Shown in pieces: positions 19,487 to 29,615 of a stretch of 52,646 bases of DNA (the stretch's first letter is position 1; each line of letters starts with the position of its first letter). The notes below the pieces were generated by a model, which saw nothing but the letters and a program-made list of their open reading frames with translations, made no database searches and had not been told where the DNA came from. Both the position numbers and the translations under genes were made by a program. The stretch spans positions 1 to 52,646 of the forward strand of contig DATHGT010000174.1 in NCBI GenBank assembly GCA_035317605.1. Direction: 5' to 3'. This DNA comes from DATHGT01 sp035317605 (GTDB lineage Bacteria; Methylomirabilota; Methylomirabilia; Rokubacteriales; CSP1-6).

Positions 19487-20371
19487 ATGACGATCTTCGG
19501 CGTGCCTCTTCAGGCGTTGTTTGGTCAGCTGCTCATTGGGCTGATCAATGGGTCGTTTTATGCGTTGTTGAGTCTTGGGCTGTCCGTCATTTTTGGGTTG
19601 CTGAACATCATCAATTTTGCGCATGGGGCGCTGTACATGATGGGGGCGTTCGTCGCGTACTTCTTGCTTCAGTACGCGGGGTTGGGGTACTGGTGGGCCC
19701 TCGTGCTGGCGCCGATCATCGTCGGGGTCCTCGGGATCGTGATCGAGCGGACCATGCTCAAGCGGCTCTACCATCTCGATCATCTGTACGGGCTCTTGCT
19801 GACGTTCGGGTTCGCGCTGGTCATCCAGGGCGTGTTTCGTCACGAGTACGGGTCGTCGGGGATTCCGTACTCGATGCCGGCGCAGCTCACCGGGGGGCAG
19901 AACCTGGGCTTCATGTTCCTGCCCAACTATCGGGCCTGGGTCATCGTCTTTTCGGTGGCCGTGTGTCTGGGCACGTGGTTCGTGATCGAGCGGACCAAGC
20001 TCGGCGCGTATCTGAGAGCGGCCACCGAGAACCCGACCCTGGTGCGGGCCTTCGGGATCAACGTGCCGCGCATGATCACGTTAACCTATGGGTTCGGGGT
20101 GGCGCTGGCCGCGCTGGCCGGGGTGCTGGCGGCGCCGATCTACCAGGTCAATCCCCTGATGGGGGCCGATCTCATCATCGTGGTGTTCGCGGTGGTGGTG
20201 ATCGGGGGGATGGGGTCGATCATGGGCTCCGTCGTGACGGGCTTCACCCTCGGGCTCGTCGAGGGCTTCACCAAGGTGTTCTATCCCGAGGCCTCGAACA
20301 CGGTGATCTTCGTGATCATGGCCCTCGTGCTGATGGTGCGGCCGGCTGGCCTCTTCGGACGGACGGCGTGA
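19487..20371 (+). CDS. livH: LivH-type ABC transporter permease
   Basis: 294 residues, about eight hydrophobic segments, inner-membrane subunit of the HAAT transporter. The LivH hallmark L-I-N-G-S-F-Y-A-L-L-S-L-G-L-S-V-I-F-G near the N-terminus and N-I-I-N-F-A-H-G-A-L-Y-M are clear, with G-G-M-G-S-I-M-G near the C-terminus. No ribosome site is evident before the ATG at 19487. The first 50 codons are markedly richer in GGG, TTG and TTT than the rest of the gene. The stop overlaps the GTG of LivM. Confidence 0.93.
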   Translation: MTIFGVPLQALFGQLLIGLINGSFYALLSLGLSVIFGLLNIINFAHGALYMMGAFVAYFLLQYAGLGYWWALVLAPIIVGVLGIVIERTMLKRLYHLDHLYGLLLTFGFALVIQGVFRHEYGSSGIPYSMPAQLTGGQNLGFMFLPNYRAWVIVFSVAVCLGTWFVIERTKLGAYLRAATENPTLVRAFGINVPRMITLTYGFGVALAALAGVLAAPIYQVNPLMGADLIIVVFAVVVIGGMGSIMGSVVTGFTLGLVEGFTKVFYPEASNTVIFVIMALVLMVRPAGLFGRTA

Positions 20372-21393
20372 GCGACGCGGGGAGCACGGACGTCCAGGCG
20401 CCGACCGTGCGGGTGGGTGGCCCCGTGGCCGACGCGACCGCGCGAGGGGCCGCGTCAGACGTCCAGGGGATTCCGCGCCACCAGCTCGTCGCGTTCGGCG
20501 TGATGGTCGCGTTCTTCGTCGTGGCGCCGTTCACGGTCTACCCGGTCTTCCTCATGAAGGCGCTGTGCTTCGCGCTGTTCGCCTGCGCGTTCAACCTGCT
20601 GATCGGTTACGTCGGGCTCCTGTCCTTCGGCCACGCGGTCTTCCTCGGCTCGGCCGGTTACGCCACCGCCCACGCCGCCAAGGTGTGGGGACTGCCGCCG
20701 GAGCTGGCCATCGTCTTCGGGACCGCGGTCGCGGCCGGGCTCGGCCTGCTGATCGGCGCGCTGACCATCAGAAGTCGCGGGATCTACTTCGCCAACATCA
20801 CGCTGGCCTTCGCCCAGATGATCTACTTCTTCTGCCTGCAGGCGAAGTTCACGGGCGGGGAGGACGGCATCCAGGCGGTGCCGCGCGGGACGCTCTTCGG
20901 CGTGCTCGATCTGAGCCGGACCTACACCATCTACTTCGTGACGCTGGCCATCTTCCTGCTCGGCTTCCTCGTCGCCTATCGCGCGATCCACTCGCCCTTC
21001 GGCCAGGTCCTCAAGGCCGTGCGCGAGAACGAGCCGCGCGCGGTGTCGCTCGGCTACAAGCCGGAGCACTACAAGCTCCTGGCCTTCGTGCTCTCGGCCA
21101 CCCTCGCGGGACTCGCCGGCTCCACCAAAGCCCTGGTGTTCCAGCTCGCCTCGCTCACCGACGTGCACTGGACGATGTCGGGCGAGGTCGTGCTGATGAC
21201 GCTCCTGGGCGGGCTCGGCACCGTGTTCGGGCCCGTGGTGGGCGCCCTCGTCCTGGTCACCCTCGAGCACTACCTGGCCCAGCTCGGCGCCTGGGTCACC
21301 ATCGTCCAGGGCGCCATCTTCGTGATCTGCGTCCTCACCTTCCGCCGCGGCGTGGTCGGTGAGCTGGCGCGCATCCTGCGCAAACCACTGTGA
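20368..21393 (+). CDS. livM: LivM-type ABC transporter permease
   Basis: 341 residues with eight to nine hydrophobic segments; second permease of the HAAT transporter. Family hallmarks: A-F-N-L-L-I-G-Y-V-G-L-L-S-F-G-H-A-V-F-L-G near residue 80, I-R-S-R-G-I-Y-F-A-N-I-T-L-A, and G-G-L-G-T-V-F-G-P-V-V-G-A. Starts at the GTG in the GTGA overlap with LivH; the 40-residue polar N-terminal tail this implies is slightly long for the family, and an internal start near the first helix is possible. Last gene of the first liv operon. Confidence 0.9.
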   Translation: MSDAGSTDVQAPTVRVGGPVADATARGAASDVQGIPRHQLVAFGVMVAFFVVAPFTVYPVFLMKALCFALFACAFNLLIGYVGLLSFGHAVFLGSAGYATAHAAKVWGLPPELAIVFGTAVAAGLGLLIGALTIRSRGIYFANITLAFAQMIYFFCLQAKFTGGEDGIQAVPRGTLFGVLDLSRTYTIYFVTLAIFLLGFLVAYRAIHSPFGQVLKAVRENEPRAVSLGYKPEHYKLLAFVLSATLAGLAGSTKALVFQLASLTDVHWTMSGEVVLMTLLGGLGTVFGPVVGALVLVTLEHYLAQLGAWVTIVQGAIFVICVLTFRRGVVGELARILRKPL

Positions 21394-21413
21394 ACGACAC
21401 CCTCAGGTGTTGT
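21394..21413 (+). terminator. Candidate terminator hairpin after LivM
   Basis: ACGACACC, loop CTCA, GGTGTTGT directly after the LivM stop: an 8-bp stem with one G-T pair, no T-tract. It lies in the 33-bp gap between two convergent genes. Confidence 0.4.
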
Positions 21414-21426
21414 CGGCGACGCTAGC

Positions 21427-21798
21427 TCAGGGAGAGGGGGTTGGGTGTGCAAGCGCGGCGGCGACTTCGGTGGGCGTGTGTTGAGAGGCACGAACGGCGC
21501 CAATGATCCGTGCGAGCAGCGCGGGAGTCAGCGCGTGCGAAGCGCGGATGGTGTCGCGTCGAAGGTTTTCTTCGAGGAGCGACGCGGCAACGAGACGAGC
21601 TTTGTCGCAGCGGACGAACGAACGCTGGCCAAGCGACGGGTGCTCCCCAGGTACGATGATCGGCAGGTCGAGGCCGAGGTTTTTGGTCGAGGCGCTCACG
21701 ATGACGACGACGGTCTGCGGGCCGGGGTCGGAGAGGAGCATCCAGAGGTGAGGCTCGAGCCGCGGGTCGGCGAAGCGGAAAGTGTCGCCGGCCCTCAC
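21427..21798 (-). CDS. Putative toxin partner of the Panacea-domain protein
   Basis: 123 residues from a GTG at 21798 that lies in a GTGA overlap with the upstream antitoxin-like gene; no ribosome site, so translation is probably coupled. The sequence begins R-A-G-D-T-F-R-F-A-D-P and has P-H-L-W-M-L-L-S-D-P-G, V-V-V-I-V-S-A-S-T-K and P-G-E-H-P-S-L. This compact beta-rich layout recalls small PemK/MazF-like RNase-type toxins, but the match is only by pattern and no catalytic residue can be confirmed. Gene order (antitoxin first, toxin second, overlapping) is normal for type II systems. Function as a toxin is inferred mainly from the partner. Confidence 0.65.
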   Translation of the reverse strand: MRAGDTFRFADPRLEPHLWMLLSDPGPQTVVVIVSASTKNLGLDLPIIVPGEHPSLGQRSFVRCDKARLVAASLLEENLRRDTIRASHALTPALLARIIGAVRASQHTPTEVAAALAHPTPSP

Positions 21799-22361
21799 TC
21801 GCGGAGGAGCGCGTCGACTCGAGCGTCGTCGTCGGCTTCGACGAGAATTTCTCGGATCTGGTCCGGCGTCTTGCCCAGCGCCGCCAGAATGTCGGTCGGA
21901 GCGATCTCGACGCGAGCGCCCCGTGGGTCTCTCCACTCGGGCAGACCCTGCATCAGGGTGCTCAGCTGCCACTGGTCGTGATCGCGGTGCGCCTTGGCCA
22001 CTTCTTCCAGGATCGTCATTTCGGCGGGCGACAGTGGCCCGAGGTCGGGCGTGGTCTTGAGGCGAACCGCCCAGAGGCTCGAGCGTTCGACCTGTGTCCC
22101 CCAGACCCCGCTCGACGGCTGTTTGCAGAGATCGACGATGCGGCTCAGGATCGGCCCTTGATCCAGAGCGCAATACGTATCACCAGTCAGGGGGTGGCCG
22201 AGATGGGCGAGGCTTTCGCGCTCCGCGAGGTAGAGGAGCTTCACGAGCCGCATGTAGTCCATCGTTCCGCCCTCTTGCTGCAGCAGGAACGCCGCGGCGG
22301 CGGTGGCCTTGCGCTCGTTGAACGGGAAGTGACCGCGGGCCGGCTGTGCTTCGAGGGCCAT
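21795..22361 (-). CDS. Panacea-domain (SocA/DUF4065-like) antitoxin
   Basis: 188 residues. Residues 14-80 show the Panacea pattern: F-N-E-R-K-A-T-A-A-A-A-F-L-L, then M-D-Y-M-R-L-V-K-L-L-Y-L-A-E-R-E-S-L, then G-D-T-Y-C-A-L-D-Q-G-P-I-L-S-R-I. Panacea proteins are antitoxins that neutralise many unrelated toxins (PanAT systems), and SocA is a proteolysis-adaptor relative. The C-terminal 60 residues are probably toxin-specific. The ATG at 22361 is followed by the toxin gene with a 4-bp overlap. The pair is flanked by metabolic genes on both sides, so it looks like a small inserted module. Confidence 0.85.
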   Translation of the reverse strand: MALEAQPARGHFPFNERKATAAAAFLLQQEGGTMDYMRLVKLLYLAERESLAHLGHPLTGDTYCALDQGPILSRIVDLCKQPSSGVWGTQVERSSLWAVRLKTTPDLGPLSPAEMTILEEVAKAHRDHDQWQLSTLMQGLPEWRDPRGARVEIAPTDILAALGKTPDQIREILVEADDDARVDALLRE

Positions 22362-22420
22362 GGCCCCATGGTAGCAGGCGACGAGGCCGAGAACGAGACG
22401 GAAACCGAATGGGGGGACGC

Positions 22421-23257
22421 GTGACGTACACCGACGTGCTCTATGACAAGCAGGACGGGATCGCGTGGATCACCATCAACCGGCCGGAGACGCGGAACGC
22501 GTTCCGGACGCGGACGGTCCACGAGCTGACCGACGCGTTCCAGGACGCGCGATGGGATCCGAGCGTGGGCGTGGTCGTGCTCACCGGGGCGGGGGACAAG
22601 GCGTTCTGCAGCGGTGGCGACCAGAAAGAGCGCGGAAGCGGCGGGTACTCAACCGGCGGTGAGCGGCCCGCAGTAGGAGGTGAGGAGGTTCCTCCGACGA
22701 GCCGACGCTTCAGTCGTCCTATGTACGTGGACGGCCTGCACTCGGCGATCCGCCACTGTCCCAAGCCGGTGATCGCGATGGTCAACGGGTTCGCGGTCGG
22801 CGGCGGCCACGTGCTGCACGTGCTGTGCGATCTGACGATCGCGTCCGAGAACGCGATCTTCGGCCAGACCGGGCCTCGTGTAGGCAGCGTGGACGCCGGT
22901 CACGGCACCGGCTATCTCGCGCGTGTGGTCGGCGAGAAGAAGGCGCGGGAGATCTGGTACATGTGCCGCCAGTACAGCGCGCAGGAAGCCCTCGAGATGG
23001 GCCTTGTCAACAAGGTGGTCCCGCTTGCGGAGCTTCGAAAAGAAGTCGAGCAGTGGTGCCGCGAGCTGCTCGAGAAGAGCCCGACCGCGCTGGCCATGGC
23101 CAAGCAGTCGTTCAACATCGACTCGGAGACGCGCGCCGGCGTGGCCGAGTTCGCGTCCACCGCGCTCAACCTCTACTACCAGACCGAGGAGGCCATGGAG
23201 GGACGCAACGCCTTCGTCGAGAAGCGTCCGGTGAACTTCAAGAAGTACCGGAAATAG
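22421..23257 (+). CDS. MenB/BadI-like crotonase
   Basis: 278 residues from a GTG at 22421 preceded by GGGGGG. Sequence is close to 1,4-dihydroxy-2-naphthoyl-CoA synthase (MenB) and 2-ketocyclohexanecarboxyl-CoA hydrolase (BadI): F-C-S-G-G-D-Q near residue 65, A-V-G-G-G-H-V-L-H-V-L-C-D-L-T-I-A, F-G-Q-T-G-P-R-V-G-S-V-D-A-G-H-G-T, and A-R-V-V-G-E-K-K-A-R-E-I-W-Y-M-C-R-Q-Y. The G-S-V-D segment is BadI-like, while G-G-G-H-V-L-H fits both. No other menaquinone gene is nearby, so a ring-cleaving hydrolase or other acyl-CoA role is at least as likely. After G-G-D-Q there is a loop about 16 residues longer than in typical MenB. Confidence 0.85.
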   Translation: MTYTDVLYDKQDGIAWITINRPETRNAFRTRTVHELTDAFQDARWDPSVGVVVLTGAGDKAFCSGGDQKERGSGGYSTGGERPAVGGEEVPPTSRRFSRPMYVDGLHSAIRHCPKPVIAMVNGFAVGGGHVLHVLCDLTIASENAIFGQTGPRVGSVDAGHGTGYLARVVGEKKAREIWYMCRQYSAQEALEMGLVNKVVPLAELRKEVEQWCRELLEKSPTALAMAKQSFNIDSETRAGVAEFASTALNLYYQTEEAMEGRNAFVEKRPVNFKKYRK

Positions 23258-23262
23258 ACCCC

Positions 23263-24651
<1,389 letters not shown>

Positions 24652-24655
24652 GCGC

Positions 24656-24674
24656 GCCGAGCTAGCTCTTCGGC
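24656..24674. terminator. Candidate bidirectional terminator hairpin
   Basis: GCCGAG, loop CTAGCT, CTTCGGC between the convergent stops of the purine permease and the nitroreductase. Short stem, no T-tract; it overlaps the nitroreductase stop codon. Confidence 0.3.
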
Positions 24675-25297
24675 TCCCATCGCCGATCCCACGTCTCGTC
24701 GAACGTCACCTCTTCCACCGGGCGGCGACGCGTGGGGCCGTAGCGCTTGCCGGCGGCCGGGTAGCCGAGGGGGAGCAGCGCCGCGGTGTCGACGTTGTCG
24801 GGGATGCGCAGCCGTTCCTTGATCTCCCGCTCGAAGCCGCGGCGGGGGCGGGTGGTTAGGACGCTGGCGAGGCCGAGGCCGCGCGCGGCGAGCAGCATGT
24901 TCTGGACGGCGGGGTAGATGCTGGCGCCGCGGTTGATGTCGCTCGGGGAGCCGTCGTGCTGGACGCAGCAGAGGATCAGAACGGGCACTTCGTGGAGATG
25001 ATCGGCGAGGTGATTGGCGGCGGCGTCGTTCGTCGCCATGCTCGTGGTCTCTCCCGCGTTGCTCGGCGCGGCGTGGGCGGGGCGGTCGGTCGTGCGATAG
25101 CGCTCCTGGATCCACCGCTTGGTGGCCGGGTCCTTGATCACGATGAAGCGCCAGCGCTGCTGGTTGCCCCCGTTCGGCGCGCGGATGCCGGCGTCGAGAA
25201 CCTTGCGCAGCAGCGCGTCGGGAATCGGGTCGGGCGCGATGTAGCGAAGCGCCCGCTGGGTGTGGATGGCCTCGAACAGTCCGATCTCGTCGCTCAT
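24662..25297 (-). CDS. Nitroreductase family protein
   Basis: 211 residues, FMN-dependent NAD(P)H oxidoreductase fold. Visible features: H-T-Q-R-A-L-R-Y near residue 13 (the R-S-x-R-like FMN phosphate site), R-A-P-N-G-G-N-Q-Q-R-W-R-F-I-V-I near 38, a central A-V-Q-N-M-L-L-A-A-R-G-L-G-L-A-S, and a late L-P-L-G-Y-P. I start at the ATG at 25297, which overlaps the upstream GNAT stop (ATGA); longer upstream frames are low-complexity. Family members reduce nitro groups, quinones or similar; the substrate here is unknown. Confidence 0.9.
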   Translation of the reverse strand: MSDEIGLFEAIHTQRALRYIAPDPIPDALLRKVLDAGIRAPNGGNQQRWRFIVIKDPATKRWIQERYRTTDRPAHAAPSNAGETTSMATNDAAANHLADHLHEVPVLILCCVQHDGSPSDINRGASIYPAVQNMLLAARGLGLASVLTTRPRRGFEREIKERLRIPDNVDTAALLPLGYPAAGKRYGPTRRRPVEEVTFDETWDRRWEPKS

Positions 25298-25824
25298 GCC
25301 TTGTCCTCCGGCCCGCGCAGGTCGAGCAGCATGTGAGATTCGTCCACGAAGCGGCCCTGCCAGCCGAGCGTGCGCGGCTGGTGTCCCCACGAGGTGAAGC
25401 CCGCCGCCTCGTACATCCGTTTCGCCTGGGGGGCGGCGTCGGTCACGCTCAGCTGCACCTGCTCGAGGCCCCACGCGCCCGCCTGCCGCACGGCGGCGTC
25501 GAGCAGCGCGCGGCCCGCGCCTCGGCGTCGCGTGGCGGCGCTGACGTACATGCCCCAGACGATCGCCGCGTGGCGCTGCTTGAGCCTGGACGCGCGGACG
25601 AGACCGACGATGCCGCGGAGCCGATCGCCCTCGAAGTATCCGAAGACCGCCTGCTCCGCCTCGTTGGCGAGCGAGCGCCGGACGAAGTCGGGATCGAGCG
25701 CGACGTCGTCGTCGATCGAGGCCGAGAAGGCGAAGGGATCGGCCTCGAGTGCTTCTCGCCGAAGGGACACGAACGAGGCGGCGTCCTCGACTCCGAGCCG
25801 CCTCACGTCCATCCGATCACCCAT
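25294..25824 (-). CDS. GNAT-family N-acetyltransferase
   Basis: 176 residues from the ATG at 25824, eight bases after GGAGG. Acetyl-CoA binding motif A: I-V-W-G-M-Y-V-S-A-A-T-R-R-R-G-A-G-R-A-L-L-D-A-A near residues 90-115, followed by V-Q-L-S-V-T-D-A-A-P-Q-A-K-R-M-Y-E-A-A-G-F. The acceptor is unknown. TACAAT at 25849-25854 (minus strand) could be its -10 box. Cotranscribed with the nitroreductase and divergent from the acyl-CoA synthetase operon. Confidence 0.9.
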   Translation of the reverse strand: MGDRMDVRRLGVEDAASFVSLRREALEADPFAFSASIDDDVALDPDFVRRSLANEAEQAVFGYFEGDRLRGIVGLVRASRLKQRHAAIVWGMYVSAATRRRGAGRALLDAAVRQAGAWGLEQVQLSVTDAAPQAKRMYEAAGFTSWGHQPRTLGWQGRFVDESHMLLDLRGPEDKA

Positions 25825-25886
25825 GCGCGGCTCCTCCAATGTGTGGTCATTGTAGCCGTAAGTCCTTGTCATAGCGGCCCAATTGC

Positions 25887-25915
25887 TTGACACTCCCCGG
25901 AGCCTCCGATAGACT
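25887..25915 (+). promoter_or_regulatory. Promoter of the acyl-CoA synthetase/transporter operon
   Basis: TTGACA, 17-bp spacer, TAGACT (four of six consensus bases). The expected transcript start is about 25922, just before the TTG at 25926. This is the best promoter-like sequence in the window and probably drives a twelve-gene operon. It excludes the TTG at 25887 as a start because that codon lies inside the -35 box. Confidence 0.6.
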
Positions 25916-25925
25916 GCACGCCACT

Positions 25926-27871
25926 TTGACGCCCGCCGTTCTGGTAGCAACGGAAGACACCTTTCCCAAGCTGGTGAAGCTCAACGCCGCGCGCTTCCCC
26001 ACCAAGGTCGCCATCCGCGAAAAGGAATACGGCATCTGGCAGTCCTACACCTGGCGCGATTACTTCGACGAGTCGCGGCTGATCGCGCTCGGCCTCCTCT
26101 CGCTCGGCTTCGCCCGCGGCGACAAGACCGCGATCATCGGCGACAACCGCCCGCCGCTCTACTGGTCGGTCATGGCCACGCAGGCCCTCGGCGGCGTCCC
26201 CGTGCCGCTCTACCAGGACTCGATCGAGCGCGAGCTGGCCTACATCGTCGACCACGCGGAGGCGCGCTTCGCGATCGTCGAGGACCAGGAGCAGGTCGAC
26301 AAGCTCCTGCACGTCAAGGCGCAGTGTCCCTGGCTGGAGCACGTGATCTACGTCGACGCGCGCGGTATCAGGCGCTACGCCGAGCCGTTCCTGCTGAGCC
26401 TCGCCGAGCTGCGGGACCGCGGCCGGAAATACGCCGAAGCGCATCCCGGCGCGTTCGACGCGGAGATGGCCAAGGGCGGGGCCGACGACACCTCGATCAT
26501 CTGCTACACGTCGGGCACCACCGGCACGCCGAAGGGCGCGATGCTGTCCCACCGCAACTTGATCCTGACCGCGCTCAACGCGGGGGAGTTCGAAAACGTC
26601 GGCGCCGACGAGGAGATCCTGTCGTACCTGCCGATGGCCTGGGTCGGTGACCACGTGTTCTCGTACGCCCAGTCGATCGTCACCGGCTTCGCCGCGAACT
26701 GTCCGGAGAGCGCCGCCACCGTCCTGTCGGACCTCAAGGAGATCGGGCCGACGTACTTCTTCGCGCCCCCGCGGATCTGGGAGAGCCTGCTGACTTCCGT
26801 GATGGTCCGGCTCGAGGACTGCGCGTGGCCCAAGCGCAAGCTCGTCCAGCGCTTCCTCGACCTGGCCCAGGCCATGGAGCGTCACCGGCTCAGCGGTCAG
26901 CCGGTCCCGTTGTGGCAGCGCGTGCTCTATCCGCTCGGCCGGTTGCTCGTCTACGGGCCGCTGCGCGACAACCTCGGCATGGGCCGGGTGCGCCGCGCGT
27001 ACACCGCGGGCGAGGCCATCGGGCCGGAGATCTTCCTCTTCTTTCGCTCGCTCGGCATCAACGTCAAGCAGCTCTACGGGATGACCGAGGCCAGCGTGTT
27101 CGTCACCATCCAGAAGGACGGAGACGTCAGGCTGGACACGGTGGGAACGCCGGTGCCTGGCGTCGAGGTGCGCATCTCCGACGCGGGCGAGGTGTGGTAC
27201 CGGAGCCCCGGAGTCTTCCAGGGTTACTTCAAGAACCCCGAGGCGACCGGGCAGACGGTGGAAGACGGCTGGCTCCGCTCCGGCGACGCCGGCTTCCTCG
27301 ACACGCAAGGGCACCTCAAGATCATCGACCGCGCCAAGGACGTCACGCGCCTGGCCGACGGCACGATCTTTCCGCCCAAGTACCTCGAGAACAAATTGAA
27401 GTTCTCACCCTACGTCAAGGAAGCCGTCTGCATCGGCCAGGACCGGCCCTTCGTGGCCGCGCTCGTGAACATCGATCTCACGGCCGTGGGGAACTGGGCG
27501 GAGCGCCGGGGGATTGCCTATACGAGCTACACCGACTTGAGCCAGAAGCCCGAGGTCTACGAGCTGGTCCGCGTGGAGATCGAGCGGGTGAACACGAGCC
27601 TGCAGGACGACCCGTTGCTGAAGTCCGCATGCATCCGCCGGTTCCTGATCCTGCACAAGGAGCTGGACCCGGACGACGAGGAGATCACCCGCACCCGCAA
27701 GGTCCGCCGCGGCTACATCGCCCAGAAGTACGCGGCGCTCATCGACGCGCTCTACGGCGACGCCGACCGGGTGTCAGTCGAGGCCCAGGTGACCTACGAG
27801 GACGGACGCACCGCCAAGATCCGCGCCGACGTCCGCATCGAGGATTTGACAGAGGTGGGGGTGGCCGCGCG

Positions 27872-27875
<4 letters not shown>
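25926..27875 (+). CDS. Long-chain-type acyl-CoA synthetase (AMP-binding), cassette 1
   Basis: About 649 residues. ANL-superfamily ligase of the FAA1/COG1022 type that activates carboxylates to acyl-CoA via acyl-AMP. P-loop Y-T-S-G-T-T-G-T-P-K-G-A near residue 200, then Y-G-M-T-E-A-S-V, later S-G-D-A-G-F and I-D-R-A-K-D-V; the lysine-containing C-terminal region is T-R-T-R-K-V-R-R-G-Y. It ends in a short extension (V-T-Y-E-D-G-R-T-A-K-I-R-A) shared with the paralogue at 33652. The start is uncertain: I prefer the TTG at 25926 because of the promoter; no Shine-Dalgarno sequence is present. The stop overlaps the LivG GTG, which suggests activation of the imported substrate. Confidence 0.9.
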
Positions 27876-28646
<771 letters not shown>

Positions 28647-28654
<8 letters not shown>

Positions 28655-29582
28655 GACGCTGCTCGCGGTGCTCCGGCCGTTCGCCGAGATCGCGGGGAGC
28701 CCGGCCTTCTTCATCGAGGTGCTGATCGGCGGGGTGTGCGCGGGATTGATGTACTCGCTGGTGGCGCTCGGCTTCGTGCTGATCTTCAAGGCCTCGGGTG
28801 TCTTCAACTTCGCCCAGGGCGTGATGGTGCTGTTCGCCGCGCTCACGCTGGTGGGCCTGCTGGAGCGCGGAGTCCCCCTCGCGCTCGCGCTGCCGGTCAC
28901 CATGGCGGTGATGGTGGCGCTGGCCTTCGCCATCGAGCGCATGGTGCTGCGCCCGCTCGTGAATCAGCCGCAGATCATCCTGTTCATGGCGACCATCGGC
29001 ATGAACTTCTTCCTCGAGGGCCTGGGGGAGATGGCCTGGGGCGCCAACGTCAAGAAGCTCGACGTGGGCATCCCCGACAAGTCGTTCATGGTCAAGGGCG
29101 TGCAGATCAACCAGCTCGAGCTGGTCGCCGCCCTGACCGCGGCCGTGCTGGTGACCGTGCTCGCCGTCTTCTTCCAGCGCACGCGCATCGGGCGGGCCCT
29201 GCGCGCGGTGGCCGACGACCACGAGGCCGCGCTGTCCATCGGCATTCCGCTCAAGACGATCTGGGTCGTGGTGTGGTCGGTGGCCGGGCTGGTGGCGATC
29301 GTGGCGGGGATCATGTGGGGGGCCAAGAGCGGCGTGCAGTTCAGCCTGTCGCTGATCGCGCTCAAGGCGCTGCCCGTGCTGATCCTCGGCGGATTCGAGT
29401 CGGTGCCGGGGGCGATCCTGGGCGGACTCATCATCGGCGTGGGCGAGAAGATCGGCGAGGTCTACTGGGGACCGCTGGTCGGCGGCGCCATCGAGAACTG
29501 GTTCGCCTACGTGCTGGCCCTGGCGTTCCTGTTAATCCGTCCGCAAGGCCTGTTCGGGGAAAAAATAATCGAGCGTGTCTAG
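28647..29582 (+). CDS. livH: LivH-type ABC permease, cassette 1
   Basis: 311 residues, about eight membrane segments. Hallmarks G-V-C-A-G-L-M-Y-S-L-V-A-L-G-F-V-L-I-F-K-A-S-G-V-F-N-F-A-Q-G near residue 30 and the C-terminal R-P-Q-G-L-F-G-E-K-I-I-E-R-V, a terminus also found in the LivH of cassette 2 (F-G-K-K-I-I-E-R-V). ATG at 28647 overlaps the end of LivG by 8 bp. Confidence 0.93.
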
Positions 29583-29615
29583 AGCGACGAGAAGGATGCA
29601 GATGCGAGGGGTCGC

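Noticed and set aside
25887..25925. TTG at 25887 as start of the first acyl-CoA synthetase
   Set aside because: It lies inside the perfect TTGACA box of the probable promoter, so it would be upstream of the transcript.
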